From positions 1,302,001 through 1,366,000 of the forward strand of contig NC_053181.1 in NCBI RefSeq assembly GCF_905163445.1: a stretch of DNA of 64,000 bases, given 5' to 3'. Positions 32,796 through 45,374 of the stretch are shown one piece after another (within the stretch, counting starts at the first letter, position 1; the number at the start of each line of letters is the position of its first letter). Below the pieces are notes generated by a model. That model did not search any database. It worked only from the letters and a program-made list of their open reading frames with translations, and was not told the origin of the DNA. The translations under genes and the position numbers were made by a program. The stretch is from Pararge aegeria (lineage: Eukaryota; Arthropoda; Insecta; Lepidoptera; Nymphalidae).

Positions 32796-35700
32796 TCAAT
32801 GTCTCTTCGATTGCTCGTCTCTGAACTCTCTGAGCCACTTATCAATGTTTTGCCTGTGTATATTCCTGGCCATTTTGACAGATTCCGGGTCCTGGGCGTT
32901 GGCGGCCATCAGGTCGAGGTGGTGCGCCGCGTCGATGATCACCACTGCTGTCACTGTGCTGCTGATGCTGTTGAGGATACCACCTGGAATATAGTACCTA
33001 TGTTATTATTTATTTATTTAAACAGGAACTATTATTTAGTTAAATTCGGAACAGGTGGGTAGTTAAGCGGTGATAGGAAAAAAACCAGTTATAATAATTC
33101 GCACAAAATCTCATACAATATTCTTACAAAATTTGATAGCCGGTTGGCGTAGTGGGCAGCGACCCTACTTTCTGAGTGCAAGGCCGTGGGTTCGATTCCC
33201 ACCACTGGAAAGTGTTTGTGTGATGAACATGGAAGATTTTCAGTGTCTGGGTGTTTATGAAAGAATGATCATTCATTCTTTCATAAACACTTTTATTGTA
33301 AACCACATAAACATATCGAAAAATTATAAATGAATTTTTTTACAAAAAGTATACAATTTGGCGGCCTTAAGATAGCGATAAGACCGCCAAAGGGGTAAAA
33401 CACAGCTCAAGAAGAGAGGTAGGTGGTGTATATAGATTAATATATATATTTTTGCATATTTAATATATACATATAATAAACTTACAATATAATATAATAT
33501 AGATACTGATAGTTAATTTATACCTCTAGGTATACATTATAATACATAAATATATACAATATTGTCAAACCCCAAACAAAACAGAAGGGATTAGGCATGT
33601 TTAAATTCCGAAGATTCAGACAAAATATGATCTTTATTAAGTTTTTATGATCTTTATTTTTGGTAATAGACTGTGCCTCTCGGATTTCAAGAGGCAAGGC
33701 ATTCTGAATAGTGAAAGATCGGTGGAAGAAAGATGAATTATGTGAAGGCACCTTTAAGACCAATGAATTCAAATTTTTCCTTTATTCTGTTTATCTGTAT
33801 ATTATAAGTATTTATGTGTATTATATTCATAAAAATATTATTCAGCTACCTAAGTTCCCATAACACAAGCTTCGCTTACTTTGGGGCTAGATGGCGATGT
33901 GTGTATTGTCGTAGAATATGAAAAAAAAACTTTTTCCCTTCAAAGCAAGGGCAACTTTTGAGCATTGGCACGTGTGGTAATGATATCCAAATAATAACGT
34001 GTAATTAAAAACGTACATTTCCTTCACTGTTTATACCATTTTGCAAGTGTACATGTTAAATTTATTTCTTATTAGGGGTTTTTTGTTATGTGCTGTGTGT
34101 GTGTCTGGACTATCCGACTCCGGCGCCGATTATCTAAAGTTGGCCCTACAATCTACATAAAACTAAGTTTAATTTCTCTCTAATCTCGCTACATTGTGAC
34201 ATGGTAGAAATATTTTACCTAGTTTTTGTTTTTATTATCTAAAAAAAAATCACCTCCAGCCCAAGGGTCCAATAGTCCATTACTGAAGACTATATTCGAG
34301 GCCGCCTTGATCCTGTCCCCCCCGTACTCTATTCTTGCTGCCTCGGGGCGAGGGTACACGTTGTACTTCTTGTGACAGTCCTCCGCGTATTTGGTGAAGT
34401 TCCACGGTGAAGCTTCGAACATGTCGTCTACGCCAGTTGTACACATCGGCATTATCATTTCCGTGCAAGCCTGAAAAACATTTTGGTGTGAGACTCATTC
34501 ATATAGTTTTTTGTATAGTAATAAAGGACCAACCACCATACACCACAGAACAGCGAGACACCGTGAGCGGTGGCATCCTTATGTGGTTGATATGCCTTCT
34601 ATACGCACGATATGTTTCTTATCCACGTTTCTGATACGTGCCGCTAAGATGTGGAACGCCCTCCCGGCAACTGTTTCCTGCCACGTATAATTTGAGTACC
34701 TTCAAGGCAAGAGTGAATAGGCTTTTTCTAGGCAAGCGTGCTCCAACCTAGACCTCATCATTGCTTTCTAACGGGCATGATTGTCGTCTAACGTTGGCCT
34801 ATCGTTAAAAAAAAAAAACCAGATATGCCATGTGATGGTGACAGAGCTACACTTCGCATACAAGTTATACGTCCTATAAATGGCCGCTTAGCAGTAATGA
34901 TGCTAAGCGGGAGAAAGAATAAGCATCCTCATTCCTCGGACAAGCTCCGTCACAGAAAGGTGCCACTACTGGAAAGTTTATCTGTCCTTTTTTATTCCAC
35001 TACAATTGAGCCCTAGACTGCAATCTCACCTAGTGGTAAGTTATATTAAACCGTGACATCGTACCGAAACGGTAACTCATATGGCGGCTCGTTTTTTTCG
35101 GTAGGATGGTAACCAGCCACGACCGAAGCCTCCCACTAAACGAGACCCGATATTATTCAGAAATTATAAATTTTAAACTGCCCTACTGGGGATGGAACCC
35201 AGGATAGGCCGTCAAAAACTTATCTATGAGACTAAGATAAACCCGTTAGCTTTAGCTTTTGTATGTCTGTCTTTCTAAGACTTTATACTCGATTTTGCCA
35301 ATGTAATTCCGTTATCTTAGAAATCTTTTTATTGTATGTTTTATTAAGTAAGTTAAGTATTTTAAAGCGATCTCATTTAATTGTTTGTATGAATTAATGT
35401 ATATACGTTTATTGCACACCACAAAAAGTACCTACATAAAAAATAAAAGTAAGTGTAATAAAACAACGTATACAAAAAATAGTTTAAAGAAAATATAGCC
35501 TTTTTTGGTAAAAGAATAGGTCTAGTCTTTTCGTAGCCTATTAGGTACAAACAAAATAGAAAAAAAAGTTCTAAAATTTGGAATATTTTTCGGCTGATTG
35601 GCGCAGTGGGCAGCGACCCCGCTTTCTGAGTCCAAGGCTGTGGATTCGTTTCCCACTACTGGAAAATTTGTATGTGATGAACATGAATGTTTTTCAGGGT

Positions 35701-38700
35701 CTGGGTATTTATCTGTTTATTATAAGTAATGATATATCATTCATAAAAATATTCAGCAGTACCCATAACACAAACACGCTTACTTTGGGGCTAGATGGCG
35801 ATGTGTGTATTGTCATAGTATATTTATTTATATATATTATAAAATAAGACAAAAAAAATTTAAGTAGGTAAGTATAGATTCGCAGTTTTTGCAAAAGCAT
35901 TACAACTTCAACTAATAACATAGTTTGCGATGTGTACACTCAAACATACCTGATAGTCCCAGCCACTTGCGTCAAGGTTTCCGTAATCAGTGTTTTTATA
36001 ATTCACACAATCAGTTTTTCCAGTGTAGTTTGCGTATACTTGAACCACTTTTCCTATAGCCTGAAATATAGGTACAGTAAGAGTATAGAGATACCTACAT
36101 CACAGATATCATCAAACGCCTATGATAGTCCACTGCTGCACGAAAGGGAAAGAATAAAAATTTATCTTCTCCCACAGCTTTAACATTAATACGGCCCAAA
36201 TGTGTATTTAACACATGACATTGTAAAACAAATAAGGCGCCGGGGAATTAAGAGGCCCAAAAAAATACTTATTTTTCTGACTCACGGAGATCAGAAACAC
36301 ATTACTAACATTTATATTTTACTTATTTTAAGTAGGCTGAACAGGGCGCTGCTTCAACTGAATGCAGCGCTGACTTTTAGGCATGACCCATGGTGAATTC
36401 ACGGGTGGGTCGGGAATCAATGGCTGCTATCTCTTATTTTTTGTTTAGAGATAGACGAGATAATGGTTAGACATAACTCCTTAGTGGCGCGCATGCTAGC
36501 CCTAGGTATCATTGCTTTTCAATGCCTGCATTGTAGTCGCAGTGCGCAACCTTGTATAAGTATTATTAAACTTACCGCAAAAAGTTGTGTGCCATTCAAC
36601 TTTTCACTCAAATACTGGCAGGCAACTCTGACAGGCTGTGCTGGTAAGGGCATCAGGAAGTCTGATTGAAACGGATAGTTCACCATCGCCAGGGTTTCAA
36701 ACATGGACTGCAGGTAGTCGACTAGACTTTGCACGTCTGTGGAGTTTTTGGTAGGGGCGCAGAGGTTCCAGTTGTTTTTTAACCAATCGCTGTTGTTCTG
36801 AGATCCGAGGAATGTTCTGTGTGTATAGATTTAGAAAAAAAAAATATTTTGAATGGCTATACCAAATTGAGTTTTGGAAAATTTCATTGGTCAGTTGGCT
36901 TGTTGTTTTGTTTTAAGTCAAATCTTAAAGAGGCAAGGTAAAATCCATTTTGAGATCTTTCCAAGTAACAAAATATGCTAGAAAAACTTTCCTCAGACTA
37001 AAGTTTGGCAAACTTAAATGTTCGAAGGACCATTTTATGGAATAAACAATTTCTAGTTTAAACAAACTGTTAAAGATGTAATAAATAAACTAAGAGTATA
37101 CCTCAACTCACTCCACGAGCTCCTTATGTTGTCAACGCATTTCTGGTTGACAATCTTAAAGCTGGATGTGACGATCCTGTGGAAGACTTCGCAGGGCACC
37201 ATGTTGGGGTACATGTGCACTGGTGCTGATGCTGCGATTGCTCCGGTGACTAGGTGAGGGTACTTCATGCGGAAGTACGCCGATAGCATTCCGCCGTAGG
37301 AGCCTGAAAATAACCTTGATTATTGCTGAGCATAGCATAGTTCTTCTGGTATAAAAGGAAGACTCTGATCTGAAATTTGCAACAAAAGGCCATTTTCATA
37401 ATGACTTCTAGAGAAGCCCAACGCAAAACCTTATTGGAAGATACAGAGTGGTCATAGACAATTGGAGGCCTGTAGGAACCCTCTAGTATGTGCAAAGGGT
37501 GGCTCTGGTTACCCAGGAAGTTTTGGTGACGAAGACATCAACCCGATTTGAAAGAACCCCATGTTTTCGGGTATATAAGCAGGAGATTTCCCCCAAAAAA
37601 TTACTAGTGTCTTAAATGTCTTCTCTTAATCAAAACCAACGCTTCGTTTTCCGGTACGGGTGTCGCTATTTCAGCACCTCGAGATCCCACAAACTCTCCC
37701 AGATTACTCGAGTTCTTCTTAGGATCTCCGAAGCAAACCTATTTGGATATAGTTGATACTTCCGAACATCATAGGGCATCTTGCCTATTATTTACTAACT
37801 GTTGCCCGCGAATTTGTCTGCGTTTGATTTTGTTTTTTGATGTGGCATTAAATATAGTTCTATAATAATTAGTAGATCTAAAATAATTTAAAATATTCAG
37901 TATCGCTAAGCCTTAAATGAGGGGTTTGCTGCTGTCTGCTGAGGAGTTCTGTCCTCTATCTCCAACCACAGTTTGGGCAATTAAACACATATAATAACCT
38001 CTATAGTACTAAAATAGATATTTAAATCGGTTATCATGTGTCGGAGTTATGGTGTAAAATCGTCAAACACTCATCCCCTCTGCCAAAGGAACCGATCTTG
38101 TACGGGTAAAAAGTGTCCTATATTACTTCTAACACTTCCAAGAATATGTGTACAAAGTTTCATGAGGATCGGTTAAGTAGTTTTTTCGTGAAAGCGTAAC
38201 AAACAAACTTACATTCACATTTATAGTATTAGTAGGGATAGGGATAGGGATAGTTATGGGGCTCAAATCTCAATTCATCACTATTGGTGTATATTCACCT
38301 CCAAAGGCAATGACAGGATATTTTGGCTTCAACCTATCTCCCTGCAGGTAGTTGATGAGATCCGCGTAGTCTGCCAGTGCTTGCGCGGCCGTCAGGTATC
38401 CTACGTGCTCGTTGTCTAGAGACTTGTTGCCGAAGGGCATCGAATGTCCATAGTACCTGAAACATCAACATTATCGAGATGTGAGTAGCAATAATACTCA
38501 ATAATATTGGATAGAAGCAGCGTTACTTTGCGGAAATCCATGATATATTATCAAAATTAAGCTTAATTTGCTATACTCCGCGAAAAGCAGGAGAATCTGT
38601 GTGGTGTAAATTAAGCTTAATTTTGATAATATACTCAATAATATCGAGATGCGAGTAGAATTCCTTTATGTTAGGGTCGATAGGTTTTCTTGTACCGGAT

Positions 38701-41466
38701 GGCTATGCCAGTGCGCGTCGTCGTCATTTGTTTGCTTTACCATGCTGCAGAAATAAACTGACCACGCACGCCCCACTGACTCGTGCGCTACGCTTGCTCA
38801 ATGACCTAACTAATAGTAATTCGGAACTGGACATATTTCACACCCCGCCGCTTCAGCTCCAAAAGCAAATTAAAATATTATTAGAGAGTAGGTAATCTAA
38901 GATATTAATTATATGTTTAAATGTTTTGTTTTTATTATTATTTTGAATTTGAATTTTTGATTATTGTTATTATTGTTTTTTTTTTAATTCATAATGTTAT
39001 ATAGCTTATTTTTATGTTTTAATTTAATTTAATTTGTTGTCATTATTACTCGTTCATACATTCTTTTAATAGCCCCGGGGAGACGAATTGGGCAACAGTA
39101 ATGTCTTCACGGGCTGCGTTGCTAAATAAATAAAGAAATAATTACCTTTTTAGTGCCACCTCTATGCGTATCTGACCAGCTAATTTTTCAAATATTTTAG
39201 CTTAAATAAGGTAATATTCTATTATTGGATAGAAGCAGGCGTTACTTTGCCGTATTCCAATATATATTTTAAAAATTATGGTATAATTTATAATCTCTTC
39301 AATCTTTATACTCCACACCAAATAGATTTTTGGCAATGTACCCTCTACGCACGTTTCGTACCGAAATCGGAGCATCTGTTACTGGCTTATGTCATTATTA
39401 AATTCTCGTTGCAACCGAGTACTCGTGATCTGTAGTCGATTTGCTAACCAATCGACGAACGAGGTTTTAAATTGCGGTGCGATGTCGCGTAGAAACCGAT
39501 TAGGCGTATGACTACCATACTCAAGTTCGCTCGCTACCATCTTAGACTGCATCGTCACTTACAACCCGATCAGATTGCAGTCAAGGGCTAACTTGTCGTG
39601 GAATAAAAAAAAAAGTCTTACCTGTGTTCCGCGAAGACTAACTTGGCCCTATAGCTGGAGGCGATGTCCCACATGAAACCGGTGTGTTGAGCGAACGTCT
39701 CGATTTGACCCTGGTTAAAAAAAATATAGCCTATTAACGTCCCACTTATGACGACAGTCCTTTTCTCTCATAGAAAAGAGGTGTTTTTTATACCACGACA
39801 ATACACACAACGCCATCTAGCCCCAAAGTAAGTGTAGCTTGTGTTATAGGTACTAAGATGACTGATGAATATTTGCATGAATAATATTGTACATAAAAAC
39901 TAAGAATACACATATAAACACCCAGACACTGAAATAATTCGTGCTCATCACACAAACATTTTCCAGTAGTGGGAATCGAACCCACGGCCTTGGACTGAGG
40001 AAGCAAGAGGATTCGAACTCGGTCCTAGCCACTGGGCTATCGAATATACCAGCTACCGGTTATACCATAGCATAGCATAGACAATTCATTCATCTGATTA
40101 ATTTATTTTTTTTTTGACTTCAATTAATTTGGCGTATGTAACGTATTGCCATTACATGCCAAATTACTGGCAAAACATTGTACCCTATTGACGTGTATTT
40201 TGAAATAAGTGAGTATTATTATTATAGCTTATAGATCCATTCCACAGATATAGATCAAATTGAATAAATTAATGTAATAGCATAACAATCGATGTGAATA
40301 AATAGGCCACTGTACTTTCAACTTTTATGTTTAATGCGTTATCGTTTTTGTTTAGGTAGGTACATAAGTAAACAACGGCGGCGCATTGTTACTGGCCGAT
40401 CAATCGTGACATAGTTACATTGCAACGTATGTTTATGTATGCCCAATATAGCCAATAGCCAATACATATTTGAAAATTTAATGTATGTTCACAAAATTAT
40501 ATCTAAATTTAAGCGAAAATGTGACAGCAATAATTTGAACGTTAGAAGCAAATATAAACTTGCAATGCAATAGTCGTGCCACCAGAACTACACAAAATAA
40601 GCAATTAATTTCACATTAATTTAAAGGAAATTGTATACAATTTTACAATAAATTACCGGTTGATGTCTATAAAAAAGTTAATTTTACTATTGTAAAATTG
40701 TTTTTAGCGAAAGTTTACAGAAAAGTCCTATAATAGTAGTAGTAATAAAAAAGCTTTGGGTGTCAACTATTGTTCTAAGCAGGTTGCTTCTTAAATATTT
40801 TCAAACGACAACGGTGATAACAAAAAGAACAACCGGCTATGTTTGTTGTGGGCTTCTTCTTAGACCAGAGGGTGTTTGGAATCCTCGTAGCTTTAGTTTT
40901 AAGTTTACGAATATAGTTATTTTTAGCTATCTGTAAATGTTGGCCATCACTGCTCACTACTATGTACACATATTGTAGGTAATGAATGCATCAAAAGTGC
41001 CATCTATGTGCCTATTTAAATAAAGAAATATTTGACTTTGACTTTGACTTTATCCTTACTAATAATATAAATGCGAAAGTGGGTTTGTTTGTCCTCACCT
41101 TACGCCCTGACCAAGAAACCAATCGACTTCATTTTTAGCATAGACTTAGTTGAATGGTTCGAAATGGGAAAAAAAAGGTTTTTCACGGAATAAAAACAAA
41201 ACGGAATAAACGTGGACCGGAACACGGGTAACAGCTAGTACATAATAAAAACTCACCTCATTGCCGGTATAAAAAAAGATGGGTCCACTTCCAATGTCCC
41301 AGAAACTGTCGTTCACCAGATACCGTATGTTGAACGACTCGTTCCTCTGGTACCCGAAATGATCCAAGGGGACTTTAAACAATTTAGTCTCATACTGGTA
41401 TTCACAGTTCACTAAATTGAATATTGAAAGTATTAGCACGATTAGCAGCATGGTTATCTTTGTCAT
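32796..41466 (-). CDS. Lysosomal Pro-X carboxypeptidase-like serine protease (S28)
   Basis: This secretory/lysosomal S28 peptidase is predicted to remove residues C-terminal to proline. Eight exons with consistent phases: 41466-41257, 39710-39622, 38456-38299, 37303-37102, 36816-36576, 36060-35950, 34470-34254, 32983-32796; 471 residues (human PRCP 496). Residues 1-21 form a signal peptide ('MTKITMLLIVLILSIFNLVN' then C). Family blocks follow in order: 'PLDHFGYQ', 'FFYTGNEGQIETF', 'VFAEHRYYGHSMPFG', 'ADYADLINYL', then GGSYGG with nucleophile Ser154. Asp405 sits in 'NGLLDPWAGGG' and His430 in 'AAHHLDL'. All three residues sit exactly 25 positions before the human triad Ser179/Asp430/His455, so the core is collinear. 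Several N-glycosylation sequons are present. The protein is closer to PRCP than to DPP7 by the DPW(A/S)GGG motif. Introns are filled with SINEs, LINEs and fold-back elements. Confidence 0.95.
33137..33925 (+). mobile_element. SINE (family A) split by a minus-strand LINE insertion
   Basis: SINE sequence runs 33137-33258 and resumes after 33787. The 529-bp insert (33259-33787) is flanked by TGTTTAT at 33252-33258 and 33788-33794. On the minus strand the insert encodes a LINE ORF2 C-terminus ('SFFHRSFTIQNALPLEIREA') and carries the usual 3' end ('ggcggccttaagatagc'). It is in PRCP intron 7. Confidence 0.85.
34500..34812 (+). mobile_element. LINE ORF2 3' end with poly-A
   Basis: Broken plus-strand translation includes 'FLIRAAKMWNALPATVFPA' and 'STFKARVNRLFLGKRAP', typical of the C-terminus of insect non-LTR elements. 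It ends in a poly-A run near 34806-34818. It is in PRCP intron 6. Confidence 0.75.
35040..35240 (-). mobile_element. Second tRNA-headed SINE (family B), degenerate
   Basis: Blocks 'gtgacatcgtaccgaaacg', 'aggatggtaaccagccacg' and 'attcagaaattataaatttt' match the family B copies at 46.6, 54.2, 58.8 and 62.9 kb in reverse. The head is poorly kept. Confidence 0.6.
35590..35840 (+). mobile_element. tRNA-derived SINE (family A)
   Basis: The head is GATTGGCGCAGTGGG with B-box-like GGATTCGTTTCCC (one change). The body and the 'gatggcgatgtgtgtattgt' block follow, then a TATTTATTTATAT tail. It is in PRCP intron 6. Confidence 0.85.
37798..38242 (-). mobile_element. Helitron-like repeat, long copy
   Basis: It begins near 'aactgttgcccgcgaatttg' and ends 'cacatttatagtattagtag' followed by GGGATA repeats. 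It is the longest Helitron-like member here (about 445 bp), and carries the 'gtcggagttatggtgtaaaa' block. It is in PRCP intron 3. Confidence 0.6.
38510..38645. repeat. Fold-back element (family F), short copy
   Basis: 'ttatcaaaattaagcttaat' is inverted about 70 bp later as 'aattaagcttaattttgata', with 'gctatactccgcgaaaagca' between. It is in PRCP intron 2; related elements lie at 45.4, 47.5, 49.6, 55.9 and 57.2 kb. Confidence 0.65.
39225..39600 (+). repeat. Fold-back F fragment followed by a SINE-B-associated repeat
   Basis: 39225-39400 carries 'ggatagaagcaggcgttact' and 'tatactccacaccaaatag', one arm of family F. 39455-39600 ('cttagactgcatcgtcactt', 'attgcagtcaagggctaact') recurs at 53.72-53.86 kb. 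Confidence 0.55.
39785..40010 (-). mobile_element. tRNA-derived SINE (family A)
   Basis: This minus-strand copy carries the inverse of the B-box ('gggaatcgaacccacgg'). Its head is truncated or rearranged at the right end. It is in PRCP intron 1. Confidence 0.8.
40455..41056 (+). mobile_element. LINE 3' end with TTTGACTT repeats
   Basis: 'aaaggaaattgtatacaatt', 'tgttgtgggcttcttcttag' and the tail 'ttgactttgactttgacttt' match the other members. It is 5'-truncated and frame-broken. It is in PRCP intron 1. Confidence 0.75.
41042..41237 (+). mobile_element. Helitron-like repeat, second subfamily
   Basis: It runs from 'atccttactaataatataaa' to 'acacgggtaacagctagt'. Its ends resemble those of the 29.4 kb element but its interior differs. 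It is in PRCP intron 1, 20 bp from exon 1. Confidence 0.55.
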
Positions 41467-41809
41467 GTTTGTGAATGCTATTTCGCCGTGTGCCCCGCTC
41501 TGGAGGCGATGTAATAATAAACAATGGCTGAGTACCCGGTAGTCGGTAATCAGTACCCTTAGTGGGAGTTTGTATGTGTCGATAACGCGTTTTTTTTTGT
41601 TGGAAGACTTTTACCTTGGCTAGGTGTCTGGCGGGAGGCTTTAGTTGTGGCTAGTTACCACCCTATTGGCAGTCGTGCCACCAAGTAATTTAGCTTTCAG
41701 GTACGATGCCGTAAATCGTCACGGATTTAGTATGTTATTTTTGTGTGTAATGTAATGTACGCATCAAAAGTGCCAATAAAGAAATAATTGACTTTGGCTT
41801 ATGCATAAT

Positions 41810-42011
41810 CAGTGGCGTGCATAGAGGGTATGCACAGGATATACAGATGATATAAAATAAAGAAAATCTCCAGTACGAGTTATAAATACTTAAGGGTAGG
41901 CTTTATATAACTCTCACAATGCCTATCCTTAAGTTTCGTGTAACTCGTTCTGGAGATTTTCTTTATTTTATCATTTGCATACCCTGTGCATACCCTCTAT
42001 GTACGCCACTG
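41810..42011. mobile_element. hAT-type MITE, CAGTGGCGTGCA family, copy 3
   Basis: This 202-bp near-palindrome starts CAGTGGCGTGCATAGAGGG and ends with its near inverse, closing GTACGCCACTG. Flanking octamers TGCATAAT and TGCATAAC differ at one base. The two halves can fold into a long hairpin. Confidence 0.85.
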
Positions 42012-42984
42012 TGCATAACTGCCATACCTCTTACAGGTTAATACGCGATGGTAAGTAATGAAAGGATCTAAGAGCGAATGTGTTTAATAAAAAATGTGTG
42101 TTAAATAAAAAAAATGACCTTTTTATGTTGCTAATACTTCGCGGTTCATGATAAAAGACCAGATTTAAATGTCGCTTATTTGTAGGTTATAAACTAGTAG
42201 GGCTAGTGCTCAAACAAAACAATCTCTGCACATTGTCTTTGTTTAGACGTTCTATGTTTATTATGTCTCTCTGAGGCCAATAGAATTATCTAGATATAAC
42301 CAACCTCTCCCGTCAAGGTTCAAGCGACAAAGAAAGCGCCCACGGTGTCTTCGAAACTAAGGCCTTCTTATTATAGCACACTTATATTTCTTTCTGCATC
42401 TGAAGATAGGGTTTCCACTCTATTTGCAGACAGTGTTGCGATGGCAGAAAGTTTAACAGAAAACTATATAGTACGAATACTCACGAATTAGTATCAAGTC
42501 TTACGAAAACTAGCAACGTTGCCGAGGCGTGCAAACTGCAATCTCGTGTTAAGGGTACGGGTCGTAGGTGACGTAATGGACAGTGGTAAGTTAAAGTGTC
42601 ATCCGATAGCAAATTGACCGATTCATTTACAATACAATGATATCAAGGTCTGCATGTAGCTTTTAAGTAGCTAATTCTGTAATTTCGCGTTCAATTAACT
42701 CTTTTTCAAGAAATCTGTATTGTTTTAGCTGGATCTTAAGATTAATACTACGTAGTGTTCATATTGCACCTTAGTACTGAACCCTTTTTGTGCCCAATCT
42801 AATTCGCACTCATTGGTTTTTTTTTATATAGTGGCCACTTAAAAAAAAATTATGAATCAATAGATGTAACAAATACTCCAAACAGTGAGTGTTACCAGTC
42901 ATACCTTAAACCTTATAGATCTGAAACGTGGTCACTTATTCAAGGCGTATTAAAAGTCATTCATCCTTCAGAGTCTGATGGAGT
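42012..42984. other. Intergenic, nothing recognised
   Basis: No coding exon, RNA gene or repeat shared with the rest of the window is seen on either strand. It lies upstream of the PRCP start codon. Confidence 0.5.
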
Positions 42985-43270
42985 ATCTCAAAGTGATCAA
43001 ATCAGGAATTTGGACTAAATTAAATTAATTAGCAATGGGAAAGCACATAGCTCGGTCAACTGGTGGACGTTGGGGTTCCAGGATGTAGGAATGGCGACCC
43101 CGCATCGGTAAACGCGGCGATGGTCGGCCCTCGACGAGTTTGACAGACGACATCAAACGACTCGCTGGACGCCGCTGGAAACAAACAGGCGAGGATCTTG
43201 GAATTCCAACTCCTTACAAAAGAAAAGTCCAGCAGAGGACGTCAATTGGTTGAAGTTATGATGATGATGA
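42985..43270 (+). mobile_element. RTE-type LINE 3' end
   Basis: The plus strand encodes 'GRPSTSLTDDIKRLAGRRWK' followed, in the same region, by 'PYKRKVQQRTSIG', the usual C-terminus of insect RTE-type endonuclease/reverse transcriptase proteins. It ends in (ATG)n. Confidence 0.78.
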
Positions 43271-43374
43271 ATCAATACAAACTAGAAATGTTTTATAGAG
43301 AGTCGAATTGAATCTCCCACTAGAAGAGCTTGAACTATTGCGTCACAGAGGTTCGCCTAAGATCAATAGATATC

Positions 43375-43470
43375 CCAAAGCTGATAACCTAGTGGTTAGG
43401 ACTTCGGCACGCACCTATAACTTCTTGGAGTTATATGTTCTTGCTTTAAAGGTAAAGGAAAACATCGTGA
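43375..43470 (+). mobile_element. tRNA-headed repeat (family C), partial
   Basis: 'gataacctagtggttaggac', 'cggcacgcacctataacttc' and 'ttggagttatatgttcttg' match the copies at 22.5 and 52.25 kb. Confidence 0.5.
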
Positions 43471-43514
43471 GAAAATGGCTGGGAGTTCTCCTTAATATTC
43501 TTTTTTTTAAATCA

Positions 43515-44260
43515 AGCCGCTTATTTATTTATTTTATTTATTTATTTATTTATAAAGCACAACCAACAGTAGATACATTAAAACATGCTTTTTTTTGGAA
43601 TGAGTCACATAGTAAATGTTCAACTATTTACAGGTTATCACAGCATGCATTAAAATGTAAAAAAGTCATTCTTATAAATTATTTACAATTAATTATTAGT
43701 TAATATAAACCTTTAATAGTATAAAAGTATAAATATTTAAAGCTAAATTACAATAAAAAAAAAAAAATGAACATTTGCAGCACCAGAGGAGCCACCGATG
43801 CGTTACCAGTTTTTACGGAATTTGTTTATCGGCCCCTTGAATAACCCCAGATTGTATTTCGGACGGATATAATTTTTAACACATCAGACGAGAGATTGTA
43901 CAATTTGGAAGTGCGTTGTGGAAATGATCTGGTATTGCGAATAGTAAAAGAACACTAGGCATTCAGATGGTGAGGATGGAATTTTTTTCAACGACGGTGC
44001 AGTCAGACAACAGGGAAGGCGGTATCAATGCAAACAACTCAGAACACTCTCCATTATATAGAGATATAGTCGATAGAACACACAAAAGGAGCTAACACCT
44101 TCGATACTCCAGGGCTTAGTTGCAAGTCAATTTGGGGTTGCCAACAAGTCGAATAGCCCTCTTTTGTATCCATGTGAAGTTTACCAATACGCATTCGCTC
44201 AGAGTTACCAACGGCCTAGACCCTTCTGTTTCTGTGGAGACCCGGGCCCTTTTTCGGGCT
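43515..44260 (-). mobile_element. LINE 3' region with (TTTA)n tail
   Basis: A (TTTA)n run at 43520-43555 marks the 3' tail on the minus strand. Upstream DNA includes 'aatagccctcttttgtatcc', matching the end of non-LTR ORF2 sequences. Frames are broken. Confidence 0.5.
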
Positions 44261-44564
44261 CGTAAAGGGTTTATAATCATAATGATGACTACCTGATACC
44301 TGAGATGTAGATACCTTCCGCTTTGTGGTTTTGGTGTTGTTATCCAAAGCCTTCTAAGGACAATGCTTAAGCCTGCGGTTTAGTTTGTTTATAGTTAATT
44401 GATCTAGGTGTAATTTAAGAAGTTATTCTTACCGTATCTATGGTTGGTCATTCTTTTTTTTTTCACAGTAAGTAAGCTAAATTGCTATTTTACCTCGATA
44501 AAAATGATGATGGTAGCGGGCTAACCTGTTAGAGGGATAAATAGCAGTTAAAAGTTATATCCGG

Positions 44565-44830
44565 CCATCACGGCTAGCATGGGCATGAGAAAGTCAACTC
44601 CCCGGTGAAAGGATAAAAATGTATCTTCTCCCACAGCTTTATCAACTCTCAGAGCATCTGCGAACAAGTGGATATAATACCCAAATAATATATGTGTATT
44701 AATAAACGGGGGTAAACTTCTTCTATTCCATGTTCCAGTGATTTAGCAGACTGACACGTTTATTACATCCCTTATCAGGGCATATGATCGGGGGATTTTA
44801 TTTTTGTCTCCTGCCGTTGCTAGCCCTACT
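44565..44830 (+). repeat. Dispersed repeat R2, continuous copy
   Basis: This is the only uninterrupted copy here: 'cacggctagcatgggcatga' ... 'tatcaactctcagagcatct' ... 'ataaacgggggtaaacttct' ... 'gttgctagccctact'. The ends are inverted (CTAGC/GCTAG). Class unknown. Confidence 0.65.
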
Positions 44831-45017
44831 GAAGGGTGTGTTTGTTGGTGTAGTTACAAGCAACTGGACCATGAAATATACGCCTAAGGTGTTATGGGAC
44901 AAAGGGCGGCAACTTGCATGCCCTGCTAAGTGTTTCTATGCTCATAGGCGATGGCATTTCATCATAACATTTGCTTGCACCAATTATTATCATCGGTTAG
45001 TCTTTATTTTATTATAA

Positions 45018-45370
45018 ACTAGCTGTTGCCCGCGACTTCGTCTGCGGTTGATTTTGTTTTTTGTGGCATTCAATTTAGTTGTAGTTCTAAAAAAAATATT
45101 AAAGTATTCAGTATGGCTAAGCCTTAAATGAGGGGTTTGCTTCTGTCCGCTGAGGAGTTCTGTCCTCTATTATATATATATTATTGCTCTAACCAGGTTG
45201 CATCTTTAATAGTTTTTAAATGACAATGTGAGATGGTGATAACGAAAAAAAAATAACAACCGGCTAAGTATGTTGTGGGCTTCTTCTTAGACCAGGGCGC
45301 GTTTGGAACCCTCGTAGCTTTAGTTTTAAGTTGACGAATTTATTTATCGCCATAAACTCACTCCAATCCA
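45018..45370. mobile_element. Helitron-like end joined to a LINE 3' end
   Basis: 45018-45175 begins 'aactagctgttgcccgcgac' (Helitron-like, minus). 45178-45370 carries LINE blocks 'ttgtgggcttcttcttagac' and 'ccctcgtagctttagtttta' (plus), truncated before its tail. Confidence 0.55.
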
Positions 45371-45374
45371 TACT

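Noticed and set aside
43308..43703. 131-codon plus-strand frame
   Set aside because: It crosses a family C repeat and the (TTTA)n tail of a LINE and has no coherent domain.
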